A DNA stretch of 64,000 nucleotides from Amphiura filiformis (taxonomy: Eukaryota > Echinodermata > Ophiuroidea > Amphilepidida > Amphiuridae), in NCBI RefSeq assembly GCF_039555335.1, contig NC_092640.1, forward strand, positions 37,269,569-37,333,568. Reading direction: 5' to 3'. Below, one piece after another: positions 23,764 to 35,753 of the stretch; position 1 is the stretch's first letter; each line of letters begins with the position of its first letter. Below the pieces are notes generated by a model, which did not search any database, was not told the origin of the DNA, and worked only from the letters and a program-made list of their open reading frames with translations. The position numbers and the translations under genes are program-made.

Positions 23764-25334
23764 TACAGGGTGAGTCAAAAAAGTGCAATAGAGCAAAGAA
23801 TCGATATTTATGTAAGAACCATGTTGAACTTTCCAATTATTGAAAGTTTCTATAAATGCCACACTCAATACGCACCCGTTGTGAACAAATGAAGTCAATC
23901 ACATCTACCGTTTAATTTTTATGAGTCCTTTTGCTACGATACCCAATTTCATTATTTGTCCACGAGGTACCATGTATTTTAAATGAGAGCACACAATGCA
24001 CGATAAAGGAACCAGCTCTGAAACTTACTAAGGTTGATTTTTGCGTTATTTCAATTTCATTTTTCTGTTCAAACAAACTTTCTTACATTACTTTTAGTCC
24101 TTCATACCTCACTCGACTTCAACTCCATTTTTTTTTTTTTAAATCCCAATATGTCCAACTTATTGGATATTTTATAATTCACTCCACTTCAATTTGCGCG
24201 CATTTCGACATTTGAATAAATCGGCCTACAAATGTGTATGTTTTTGATAGAGAATAAACATCTTTAAAGTAAAGGTAAAATGAAAATAACAACAAATAAT
24301 GTTTCTTTTCCTAAAACAAGACCAAGGGAAATAACAATTTTGGTGCTCCATTTTATTTCAATGCCAATGAGGTTAAGGGCTGGGGTATGAACGTTTGGAC
24401 AGTATTTATTTTGGGACATTAGAGCACATCAGACATATCGAATTGCATTCTGAATACGAAGAATGTCATTCTGATATCAAATAATTTAGATTTTTTGAAA
24501 TTCGCAATTTGATACACATTTTATGGCAAATCATTAAAATTGATATTTTTGATATTTAACAGTACTTGAAGTAAACTTTATAAATCTGATGATTTATACT
24601 TAAAGTGTATGTAGGTGGGATGAAAAGCCGACGATCAATTGAAAATGTTGACCTTTCGTATTGAAGATATGGATTTTTTTTCCCAAAACACCAAAAAAAA
24701 TTAGGTCTTTTGGGGAAAAAAATCCATATCTTCAATATGAAAGGTCAAAATTTTCAATTGACCGTCGGCTTTTCCTCCCTGCTACATACACTTTAAGAAT
24801 ATATCATTAGATTTATATAATATATATTTATATATATCATTAGATTTATTACTTCGAGGACTGTTATATATCAAAATTTTGAAAAATATCAAATTTTTAT
24901 AATTTGTCATAAAATTTGTATTATATTGTGATTTTAAAAAAATGAAAATTATTTGATATCAGAAAGACATGCTTCGTATTCAAAATGCAATTCGATAGGT
25001 CTGAGGTGCTCTCATGTCCCACAAAAAATACTGTCGAAACGAAATAAACGCTCATTTTGATCCCTTAAGAAAATAGCCGTTGTTCCAAATCTACCTTACA
25101 CAGAGTGGGCTGACATTCAAATTTTAGATGTTTCTTGGACAGATATTAAAATTGGGTATCGTTATAAAATGTGTCATAAGAACAAAACGGTAAATGCTAA
25201 TTCCTTGGTTATTTCACAAAAGGTCACTAATGGATATACCATTTATAAAATGTTTTAAAACCTAAAAGGTTCAAATCGGTTCTTAAATTAAAATGGATTC
25301 TTTTCTCCATTGCACTTTTTTGACTCACCCTGTA
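23764..25334. mobile_element. Mariner-like non-autonomous element, interrupted
   Basis: It starts TACAGGGTGAGTCAAAAAAG and ends with the matching reverse complement, both continuing into GTGCAAT. TA at each tip fits the TA target duplication of Tc1/mariner elements. No transposase remnant is seen. About 45 percent of its length is the separate element at 24373-25068, which inserted into it. Confidence 0.8.
24373..25068. mobile_element. Long-palindrome MITE with TTAAGGG...CCCTTAA ends (copy 1)
   Basis: The two halves are imperfect inverted repeats of each other along almost the whole length: ATTGCATTCTGAATACGAAG near the left end is answered by CTTCGTATTCAAAATGCAAT on the right. AAAGCCGACGATCAATTGA and its partner flank the centre. 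TTAA at both tips would fit a TTAA-targeting (piggyBac-type) transposase, which is inference. A second copy is at 38772-39429. Confidence 0.8.
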
Positions 25335-25852
25335 GTATGCGTCTTTACACTAAATTAGTGCGTTCAACAAACATGGCACATGGAAATCATATAAAACCAG
25401 TGCTGATTGGTTACATTTATGTGGATGGATTAGTTGACATGACGTCATCATGGTCTTTTGTAAAGAATCGACGTAACTTTCCAAAGCAGTCAGAATTACT
25501 CGAGAAACCGTTCGTTATGATGATAAATATGACCTCACCCTAATCCTCTGGACACCCTAATCCTCTGGAATTCAAATAATTGGATTGAACCGATGAAAGT
25601 CAGTCACATGCCTGAACCAAGAATGGTTGAATTCATCCTGACGTCATCTTATAATAGTATAAACCAGAGTGAAAAAGGTCTTTTTGGTAGCTTTTCATTT
25701 ATCTGACGTGCATTTAATTGTGATAAGGTTAGTTTTAAGATCTTAGTGTAATTCATACTAAAAAAAATTACACACAATCATATTGTATGGATTTAAGTAT
25801 TAAACCTAGTAATCCTAATTTTGATTACAAGACAATAATATAAGATAAACGT

Positions 25853-26222
25853 AAAGTGGTACTACACCCCTTGATAAATTTTGTTACTAATTTTGCATTT
25901 ATCTCAAAAAATAAGTACACACTGGTAACAAAAGTTATGTATAGTATAGGAGCAAGGAATCGAATTACTTCACTGACATTTCAGTGATTCAAGACAAGTG
26001 AGTTCATTATATATGTTAAGAAATGAGGTACATTCTAGTGCTACAAATTTTCATTCTTATCATAAATAATGTACCGCTTGTCTTGAGTCATTGAAATTCC
26101 AGTGTAGTAACTGGATTCCTTGCCCCTATAATATACATAACTTTTGTTACCAGTGTGTTATTAATTTTTGAGAAAAATGCAAAAATAGTCACAAATTTAT
26201 CAAAGGATGTAGAACCACCTTA
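25853..26222. mobile_element. MITE, imperfect palindrome
   Basis: AAGTGGTACTACACCCCTTG at the left end pairs imperfectly with the right end (GGATGTAGAACCACCTT). Inner pairs include GTAACAAAAGTTATGTATA with TATACATAACTTTTGTTAC. No coding capacity. Confidence 0.8.
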
Positions 26223-26680
26223 AGCCTGAGAAAATACATCAAATCAAATTAAAATTCATTATTGAGTTGAGTGTTTTTACAAAGAAGTGACCGTTATTGA
26301 GCGGACATATTATGATAATGTAATTGAATCAAACCAAGATATGGACATTGTTATTGATTTGGAACGGACAATGAGGGAACATTTGATATTTCTACAAACA
26401 AATACAATTCAATTTATTATAAACACACTGGCCAAACTTATTTATTGCAGCATTGCTAAAAACGAATTCGGCAAACTAAAGTTAACACAGCCAGGATTTA
26501 GTGTCAGGGGCAAAGCCAAGTTTTCGTCCACAATTTGTTGTTACGTTATTAGTCAACTTGATGGACACTTTGAAGTTCCGAGTTGAAGTCCCCATTTTAT
26601 TGTTTTTATTTTCGATGGGGGAGTGGGCAAAATACCCCCTTGTTTCTGGAATATTATTCTATATTTGTATTATCAATTCC

Positions 26681-28001
26681 AATGGCAATTGTAAATTTGG
26701 CAACTACAGAGGAATCAGCCTACTTAGTCACTCATGCAAAGTTCTCACCCTAATTCTTCAAAGACGCATCATGAAAAGGGCTGAAAAAATCCTTTCAGAA
26801 GCGCAAGCGGGGTTTATACCAGGCCGGTCAACAATTGATCAACTGTTCACCCTGAGACAAATTATGGAAAAACACCTCAAAAAGGACAAAGGACTCTTCT
26901 GCTGCTACATTGACTTCGAAAAGGCCTTTGATTCTGTGTGGCAGGAGGGCCTGTGGAAGGCACGTGGATTCTTCGGATTCCCCAACAAAATTATAAAGCT
27001 GCTTGAAGCACTCTACCGGAAATCTGAAAGTGCTGTAAGAGTTAACGGAGAGTTAACAGAATGGTTTACTACTATAGTTGGAGTGCGACAAGGGTGCGTG
27101 ATTTCACCTCAGCTATTTAATATCCTCCTTGAGCTGGTCATGTTATATGCTCTACACGACACAAACATAGGAGTAAACATTCAGGGACAGCTTATCAATA
27201 ATCTACGCTTCGCGGATGACATTGCACTTGTTGCTGGGAGTAAAAACGACCTACACACTCTTGTTGACCTTGTGCATAAAAACAGCACTTGGGACTGAAA
27301 ATCAACACAGAAAAAACTGAATTACAGGCAATCACCAAAAAGTACACAAAGATAGATATAAAAATCAATGGAGCACCACTAGCCCAGGTTGAGGAGTTCA
27401 CATACTTAGGAGGGAAGGTCTGTCAAACGGGATCCTGCACCGAAGACGTAAAATTACGCATTGGGAAAGCCATAGGGACTGTTCAAAAACTCCACAAGAT
27501 ATGGAGCACCAAAGACATACAGAGAAGCACTAAGATCGAGCTCTACAAAGTACTTACCCTCTCAATACTGCTGTATGGAGCGGAAACATGAACTCTAAAG
27601 AAAGAAGATGAAAACAGACTTTCAACATTTGAAATGATGTGCCTTCGTAAAATAATGGGAGTGTCACGTCTCGACAGGATCAGAAAAACCACCATTCGCA
27701 AAACCCTTGGCATGGAGTTTACCATCCTGGACAGAATATCAATAAAAATAAAAAGACTCAGATACTTCGGCCATATCCAGAGAATGCCACCATCACGTTT
27801 TCCCAAATTAGCGCTTGAGGCACATATCCATGGCAAACGCCCAAGAGGAGACCACCAAAAAGATGGAGTGACTGCCTGAAAGCCGATTGTAGCAAAGTAA
27901 ACATCAGCTCTTTGGGCGAAGCTAGCAGGCCAGCTCAAGACAGAAGGAAGTGGCAGGACATCATGAAGCAGATGGCACCACTCAACCCCAAGTTGGAGTG
28001 A
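26681..28001 (+). mobile_element. Non-LTR retrotransposon reverse transcriptase, 5'-truncated and broken
   Basis: Homology starts abruptly at NGNCKFGNYRGISLLS and runs through the palm motifs AGFIPGRST, CYIDFEKAFD, VRQGCVISP and the catalytic FADD (about 27210-27221). It continues through YLGGKV, SILLYGAET, RKIMGVSRLDRIR and LRYFGHIQRM to a natural TGA at 27999-28001. Three lesions break it: a frameshift near 27290-27298, a TGA replacing an expected tryptophan codon at 27589-27591, and a one-base loss near 27847-27852. The endonuclease domain is missing. This is a dead LINE copy; the C-terminal pattern is of the endonuclease-bearing non-LTR group, exact clade not determined. Confidence 0.88.
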
Positions 28002-28123
28002 ACGCCATAGGTCAAGGTAGGTGAAGGTTATTTATAATTAAGAAATACAGTTGAATTTGCCATTTTGGCTAATAACATTTCGTCTAACATCCATTTCTCC
28101 TAGATATTTATTTAGATATGGTC

Positions 28124-28217
28124 CAGTGGCGTAGCGTGGGTCATTACATTTGGCAATTTTCATATGGGATTTTTTTTTTAGATTTCAGATCGGTGCCCTA
28201 ATGACGCTACGCCACTG
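28124..28217. mobile_element. Tiny MITE with CAGTGGCGTAGC ends (hAT-like)
   Basis: 94 bases long. CAGTGGCGTAGCG at the left end is the exact reverse complement of the right end. Similar end sequences occur at about 2440 and 16544. CAGTGGCGTAGC-type ends are common for hAT-derived MITEs in animals. Confidence 0.7.
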
Positions 28218-28243
28218 ATTTGGTCTATATCCACTAATTCCAT

Positions 28244-28490
28244 TGATCATTTGGTCCTATAACCATTTGGCCTGATAACCATTTGGCCCGATAACCATTT
28301 GGTCCGATAACCATTTAGTCTCATAACCAATAAGCCTAAAACCATTTAGTCTAACAAAAATTTAGTCTAATACCCATTGTTCTATAACCAATAAGTCTAG
28401 CAGCATTTTTCGCTACAAACCATTAAGTCTAACAATTAAGCATTTAATATACTAACCAGCTGGTCTACTTACCTCTTGGTCTAATAGCAC
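28244..28490 (+). repeat. Tandem repeat, about 16-bp unit GATAACCATTTGGTCC
   Basis: Roughly a dozen imperfect copies of a 16-17 base unit (ATAACCATTTGG and ATAACCATTTAGTCT variants). They are best preserved at 28258-28330 and decay rightward. Confidence 0.8.
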
Positions 28491-29286
28491 GTGTGCGGCT
28501 GCAAAGGCGGAATAACGATAGTACACATACTGTGAGGTCATAGTCCGGGTGGTCTTAAAGGAAGACCTGTTCTGGGATTTCATAAACAGTGTAACCGGCC
28601 AATACATAATCTACACGTAACTCCATATTCAAATTACAAAAACAGGAAAACTCCCATTTTTGGTGAAAGGTGATGTGCCCTATAAACTCCTTGAAAATAT
28701 TACACCGTCAAGGTATTTGTTTAGTCCAACTTGCTTGAGCAAAATGCTCTAAATAGCAAAGCACGGTTGTTTGATGTGATCATTTATTAGTTTTTCAAAC
28801 AAAACGTCATGTACTACCTAATTTTAGACTTAAACAGCTAAAAGCGGTATTATGCTAATGTATACAGTTGCTTTTGAGTCATTTTCAACTTTAATTTTCA
28901 CATATTTACAACATTTTTCACGTTCAAATCATTTTTAAGGCTTTTGCGGATAATAAATGTATCGATTTATGACAAGATTGGTGGCGCTATTTAGTTACTG
29001 GAAACTACACTTTCAAGCTTTTATTACAAATAATTTCTCTTCTTTGTTGATAAAATATGTTTATAAAATTTCTTTGTTACTTATTTCACCTATTCCATCT
29101 GTTTTATTGGCAGTATTGATTACCAACCCCTTCCAAATTATGAAATATGATTTAGGATAAATAGCGCCATCTATAGTTTGCATTTTCTTAATAATGAAGC
29201 CAAATCTATATACATCAAACAACCGTGAAAGCTTGTGATTGGCTGTTAGTCCTTCAATGAAGCAAAACTTGATTATGATTTGCTAT
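28491..29286. other. Intergenic, no gene seen
   Basis: CACGGTTGTTTGATG near 28763 is inverted near 29213 (CATCAAACAACCGTG), so an unclassified inverted-repeat element may span about 28760-29230. Nothing else seen. Confidence 0.4.
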
Positions 29287-29535
29287 TTGAAGAGCTTTGT
29301 TTCAAAACCCCTTACATCCACTTGCCCATTTGTAAGAACCCATCAAAAAATCATCAAAAAATCACTGATATATGGGAGTTTGCAACAAAAGCAGTTTTTG
29401 GCGAGATGCTTGGGTAGGATGAGCATCCTGCCAAAAACTGCTTTTGTTGATATCAGTGATTATTTATATGATTTTTTGATGTTTTCTCAAATTTGGGCAA
29501 GTGGATGTAAGGGGTTTTGAAACAAAGCTCTTCAA
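29287..29535. mobile_element. Hairpin MITE, about 41-bp terminal inverted repeats
   Basis: The left end, from TTGAAGAGCTTTGTTTC to CTTGCCCA, is an almost exact reverse complement of the right end. The interior also folds: GCAAAAGCAGTTTTTGGC-like arms at about 29381 and 29430. Confidence 0.88.
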
Positions 29536-31169
29536 TTTTGGTGATGTATATGGTAGCATGAGTCGTCGCTTTAACATATTGCTTGGAAGACGGTTGAATC
29601 CGTCGTGCTACCGACAAATAGGTTTGTCGGTTATGGCAAACGGTATAAAGGATGCTATGCTTGGACACTTGTCTTTGTTTGGGAATATCTTGACTTCTTT
29701 TAAAACTCATAAAGACAGCTATTATAAATTTAAACTATTAAAGTGTACTATTATGAAATCACGGTGGAGTATGGTGCTTATAAACGTTTGGTGTAGAGGA
29801 CTATTAAAGCAAACCGTATAACACAGCCGGGGGTAGGGGGCGGGCAAATCGTCCCGCTGACAGGCCCGAAATATTGCTTGCCGACTAGAATGCTTAATGT
29901 TGACCCCAAGTTTTTACGCCAAGAAAGAATCTAAAAGTATTTTTCTTTAAGTCATCAATTTTATTATTACTAATGTTGAACAACAATAAAACAACCTTAG
30001 ATTTATTGTGTTCAAGTATTGAGTGACACTACAGTGAATGCGTAAACAATAATATTGTTGAATATCTTATAATAAAATGAATTTTTAAAATGAAAATTTT
30101 TCAATTATTATCATGTTTACTTTCAAAATTTGAAATTTTCTTAATAAATTCTAAATGTATTATCTTAAGGTGGCTGGGCTTTTACAGTTGCAGTCCCAAG
30201 GTTATGGAGCAATATCCAAAACACCATGCATATTGTGTATTATTTATTTATCTTATCGTTGCTGCTCTTTCATAACCTCATTATGTGAATATTTTTGCGA
30301 AATTGACTTTTTTACTATTTAGTTTCCTATGGAAATTACACAGATAATGGAATTGTATTAAATTCCATCGGCTAATCAGAAAGTAATAAATCGTCATATT
30401 TAAACGATTTGTTTACCCCTGTGTGGCCAAAGAAATCTGGTCACCCCCAGCTTTGACCATTTTGACTGTAACTCAAACTATACTTTTTTATAAATTCTCG
30501 AAATGACAAAAATACTTGGCATGGTTTTCAACTAAATTTGAGCAACTTTAAAATTTGATCTCTGTGTGATTTTGTAACATCTTACGTAATGGTATAGGAC
30601 CAAAAAAGGAAGCTAAAAAGTTAGTATGGTATATTTTCCCAGTATACGCACGAATGCACAAAAACTGTTTGTATGAGTTGTATGATACTATTTAATGAAA
30701 AGTATAGTGACAACCTTCTAGACTAGAAGGTTGTCACTATACTTTTCAGTTCTAGTGCACTCAAAGTACCGGACGACCCTCTGAAATAATGTCCAGTTCC
30801 AATTTTGTAATTATTCCACGACAATATAAATACTTTGATTTTACTTTCACCATTCACTCCATATCTTTTCTCTGGTTTTACCGATTCAGAGCAAGTATAT
30901 TTTGACATATATCTGCGATGCATGTTTCTCGAGTTATAAGCAAAGGTCAAAGATCACATTTTCACTACTTGTATATACTTGTCAATTTGAGCGACTAGAT
31001 GCGGTGTAGTAAGTTTATTTACAATTGCTATGGCAATGACCACCTACTTCCGAATTCTTTATTGAAATTGATTTTACTTACAACATTGTTAGTTTTTCGC
31101 ATATATATGTAAAATTCATGCAAGGTAAACCATGTGTAGCGTAGGACGAGTCCCGTGAACTAGTAAACA
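29536..31169. other. Intergenic upstream of the second family C GPCR
   Basis: No supported gene. It holds the 51-base palindrome at 30697-30747, and its last 100 bases align with the sequence 5' of the first family C receptor. Confidence 0.4.
30697..30747. repeat. Perfect 51-bp palindrome (25-bp arms, 1-bp centre)
   Basis: The arm from GAAAAGTATAGTGACAACC to TCTAG is followed by a single A and then its exact reverse complement. No mismatch in 25 pairs. Confidence 0.97.
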
Positions 31170-34075
31170 ATGCTTGTTCGTCATATTACTTCATGCACCA
31201 TGTTTATCATGGTAATATTCATGTATTTCTTAAAATGCAATTTCGCAGCATACATACCTGAACGAGCCTGCGAAATCCATCAACAGCCAGGTTCTGTAAC
31301 AATAGGAGGGATTTTTCCTACATATTATTCAAACAAAATTGCTTGTGATGGAGCTTATTGGGTTCCGATAATATCGATGGTGGAAAGTATGACTTATGCC
31401 ATTCATTTAGTGAACCAGCGGCAAGATATTCTTCAGAATGTGTCGTTGGGATATGAGATACGGAACAACTGTGGTGATGAGGATGTAACGGTATGGAGTG
31501 TCTTGACGCTGCTAAGCCCTTCAGGAAATGTAGACTATGAAAATGTGTGTTCAACACAACGTCAAGAATCAGGAAAGGTCCTTGGTATTATCGGGACAAA
31601 AAGAAGCTCCACAAGTCTACTCGCAGCAAGAATTGCTTCTGTTTACAATGTGCCTATGATTGCATACCAAGCAACAAGTGATGAACTTAGCAACACAGAC
31701 CGATTCCCGTTCTTTCTCCGCACCGTTCCCCCTGATAAATTTCAAGCGTCAGCCATTATAGATCTTCTGTTGCACTACAATTGGAAATACATTGCGTTAT
31801 TTTATTCAATCGACTCATATGGGGTGCACGGAGCTCGGCAAATACAAACAATGGCAGAGAATTTAGATATCTGCATTGCTATTAATCTGCCGGTTTCAAA
31901 TTCACCCTCAGAATCGGAATTTAAGGACATTGCTGATAAATTACGCGAAAATGATAAAGTCACTGTCATTGTGATATTTTCTCTTTGGCGCCCAGCGTAT
32001 GGAGTCAAGCAAGCCATTTTGGAGCATAATATCAATAGACGCTTTACGTTTGTAGGGAGTGACGCATGGGGAGGTGATGTGGTGAATCTTCAAGACACTA
32101 ATAAACTCCTGCATGGTAGCCTTTTCATCAGAATATACGAACACCCAATAACAGAATTCCGTGATTATTACAAAAAACTATCAAACAAACAACATCTTTC
32201 AAGCGAATGGTATCAGAACATGCTTCATTGGATCGGAGAAAAGAATGAATGTTCAGATTGGACGTCGTGTCCGCTTCCAGAATCCAATATGGAAATGCAA
32301 ATCATAAACGCGGTATTTGCTTTTGCAATCGCCTTAGACAATAGCATTAAAAGCAACTGTGGGTATAATAATCTCTGTGATGAGGCGATAGAGGGTAATA
32401 CGTACTTAGGACACTTATTAAATGTTTCTTTCGAAGGTCCAGGAGGTTACTTTACGTTTGATGAAAATGGCGACACATCTGGTAAATAATTTATCAAAAG
32501 CTGGCAGCCTGTTGATGGTATGTATAAGATGGTGGATGTAGGTGTGTGGGATCCTGATGACACTGAGTATCGTCTACATATCGACGAAGACATAATTGAA
32601 TGGAATGGAGTCATAGGAGACATTCCTGAATCATTATGTTTCGAAATATGTGGTCCGAATGAGATATCTATCCCATTAATGAAGAAATGTTGCCTGGGTT
32701 GCCAGCCTTGTGCAGATCACGCAATAGTAATCAATGCCAGTCGCTGTGAAGAGTGTCCACTTTTGGAATGGCCGAATGATAATTACGCAGAATGTTTGTC
32801 GATATACCCAGACTATGTCAACCTTAGAAACCCCGCTATTCTAGCCATCGTTAGCATATCATCTTTCGGTATATTGTTGTGTCTGTTGGTTATTGTTGGC
32901 ATATGGGTCTACCGACATCATCAACTTGTCAAAGCCAGCAGTCGCGAGCTTAGCTTTGTGAATCTAATCGGACTTACAATGGCATGCGTAGCTTCGCTTC
33001 TTACCATCTTACGACCATCACTTTTCTCATGTATTTTCTCTGAGATCTGTATTTCGTTGAGTTTTAGTTTAATTTTTGCACCCATTTTGTTTAAAGTTAA
33101 CCGAATTTGGCGTATCTTCCAAGCAGGAAGCAAATCAGTGCAATGTCCTCGTTTTGTGAGCCCAAGAGAGCAGCTCGTTTTAACATCGGCAACTATCCTT
33201 GGTCAGGTAAGTAGATCTTCGCTCTTTTTTCCCTTTTAAAAATATCAGACAATCGGGCATAGAAGAGTTAGTACATAAAACCACAATCCTCTTATCTTAG
33301 GTAGAATGCAAAAGTTGTCAATGTATATAGAGCAGCTTTTTCAATATGGCTCATTGCACTACCCCTTAATATGATAATAATAAGACAAAATACAAACCAA
33401 ACCAAAGCAAGAAAGCCAACCAATCAAACATCAAACAAACACAAAACAGGCACACAAACGAATAAAAAAAATCTTACACGCGTGGTTATTGTAACCTGTA
33501 CGAACATCTAGACTCTGGAAAATGTATTAGAGAAGTAATAACGTTTTTCTATTAAAGACTTTTCTTATTTACGTATTCATTTCCAGGCGATTATTGCTGG
33601 TTTATCATCATTGTTGAGTCCTTCAACACCAACCATACTCATCCCAGCTAAACGTCAACCCTTTCTAGAAATCTATTGTCAACTTGGTATAGGCTTTAAA
33701 ACATCATGCATCTACAACCTGCTGATCATTATTACCTGCTGTTACTTCGCCTTTCGCGCCAGAAAGGTTCCGAGCAATTACAATGAGTCTAAATTCATCG
33801 CAATTAGCGTGTATTCAACCCTGGTTGTGTGTTTAGCGGCCATACCCGTGTATTCTACAGCCGTTGATGTCAATCAGATGGTGGCAACTTTATGCGTGGC
33901 TCTACTGTTGAATTCGTATCTCACATTGTTGTGTATCTATTTACCAAAGCTGTATGCCATACACTTCGCAGGGGATGAGCTGTCGATTGAAACATGGAGA
34001 ACCGGAACAGAAAATCGCAATTCTGTACACACTATTCAAGTACAGGCAGTCCAAAACCAGGAAACCTCGACATAA
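31170..34075 (+). pseudogene. Family C GPCR paralogue with one in-frame stop (exons 31170-33206, 33587-34075)
   Basis: It aligns codon for codon with the receptor at 5499-8932: 679 codons in exon 1 and 162 plus stop in exon 2, with the intron at the same phase-0 site (GGTCAG|GTAAGT, TTCCAG|GCG). The only lesion is TAA at 32487-32489, codon 440, where the first copy has tyrosine (GGTAAATAT versus GGTAAATAA); the frame continues without any shift. The stop falls at the end of the ligand domain, so a truncated product would lack the cysteine-rich and membrane parts. Signal peptide, GSDAW (296-300), nine cysteines, RFVSP, FRARKVP and PKLY are all kept. The same ligand-contact changes are present (M70, D303, M374). 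It could be a young pseudogene, a segregating null allele or a sequencing error. Confidence 0.85.
33207..33586 (+). other. Intron of the second family C GPCR
   Basis: A 380-base intron with consensus donor GTAAGT and acceptor CATTTCCAG. It has no MITE or tetranucleotide array, unlike the intron of its paralogue. Confidence 0.85.
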
Positions 34076-35753
34076 TACATGTATTCAGAAGTTGCGCTGT
34101 GCATATTGTATTCTGAAGCAACAATAGTCCTTTGGAATACACACTAAGGTCTGATCTAAACGATGTTAGATCAGACTAACCGATCAGACTAAGTAATTGA
34201 AGAACTTCAAACGAAATATAACAATATTGGTCTTAAAATAATAAATAAATAAATACATTTATATGTACACAGCAGTTTCTATAGCTCACCTGTAATGGGT
34301 TTGAGCACTCTAAATTCCAAAGAAAGTTACAATAGGTAGGGCGAATATTTACTAAAAAAAACGATCAATTGCACATAATTCAGTGTGTAAAATTCTATAT
34401 ATTTTCTGAATTCTTATGACATGCGTGTTAACAAGATTTAACCAACTTTGAAATTCACCCCCTGCATAAGCGGCCATTTAGGATTGTGAAAATTAGTATA
34501 TAACTGTTTCACTACTTGGATTTTCGGAGATTTTGTATATGTTTTAGTGGTAGATGATTTTATAATTTCACTGGGCTATTAATAATGTTATGAATAATTG
34601 AACGGATAACAATATACCCTGCATGCCCAATATATTCATTCATTTATAAAATGAAAACCGTGTGGAGTGAGTATAATTGTAAGAAGTCATTTCTTACAAA
34701 ATTCACTTGTAAGTCTTAGAAGTTATTTACAAATCAGTGAAGGCCGCATTTGTGATGCGATCAACCAAAATCAGTCGGAACTCAGCAATCCTAGTTTCCA
34801 GATATAGGCAAATATGCCTATTGGAGGAAAATCAAAGTTAATTTTCTTATAAAAATAGAAAGGGAATAAAATCCTTCTTTAATGAAAGTCCGAAGGAAAC
34901 ATGTTAAAAAGGTGACTCGTTTGACCTCCATCCAACTTCGATAGTGAAATTATTCCAAAAGAAGCACGGATTTAATATTTAGCGTTTTGATTATGGCAAT
35001 ATCTTAAACCAAAACTACCGTTGCTAAGTTGACTATGTATTTACATGCATTTTTGATGTGCTAAATATGATTCGATTTAAGTACTCTAACTTCAAACTTG
35101 ATTTTATCCCTTTATTTTCTTTTGAATGTACCGGTGTTAAAATTGTTGTAATTTTTTAACCAAAGGTTGATTGACATTGACCGAATCACATCTAGTGTAA
35201 CATGGAATTTAAATCATATGAAATTGCTTATTTTTAGAGGAGGGAACGTCCACATTTCAAAATTGATCCATTTTTTTTGTTTCTACCTACGAGTCTTGGT
35301 GCCATTCATTTACCGCTGTCTACCCAATAAATAATATTATCCCTAAAGTTCGGGCAAGAAATAATAAATATTACAGTCAGTGGCGCTCTTCCGTGCCATT
35401 TCCTTCTATTTGCTGAAATGTCACTAGCATCTAATCTTGTATTGTTAGAAGAGGGCGCATAATAGTGGCAGCTGTGAATTCCCTCTGCAAATTACAAAGG
35501 GATTTTGATGCCTGCCCTGCAATTCCCATACCATGCAATTGAATAAAACTAGAACTAAACTAAATACAAAGTAAACTATATTAAATACAGATTAGCTTGG
35601 CGACACAAAATGGTCTAAATTAGCTTGTTTTGAAGGTTTGCTCTGGTTCGCAACGTTAAAGTGACGTGTTGTAAGAGTAAGTTTATAGGTAATCTTTGAA
35701 CAAAATGAATATGTTCTAATGAGTCCTGTTATCCCTTTTGTAAATTACGGTAG
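34076..35753. other. Intergenic; half MITE at about 34751-34860
   Basis: No gene. GTGATGCGATCAACCAAAAT then CAGTCGGAACTC at 34752 is the end of the MITE family complete at 57919-58173; its other end is missing here. An AAAT run with possible AATAAA signals lies at about 34238-34255. Confidence 0.5.

Noticed and set aside
28244-28490. CRISPR-like array
   Set aside because: Units are contiguous and imperfect, with no spacers, and this is animal DNA.
32484-32503. A mini-intron that would remove the TAA at codon 440 (GTAAAT...AAAAG)
   Set aside because: It would be only about 19 bases, far below any working intron, and not a multiple of three.
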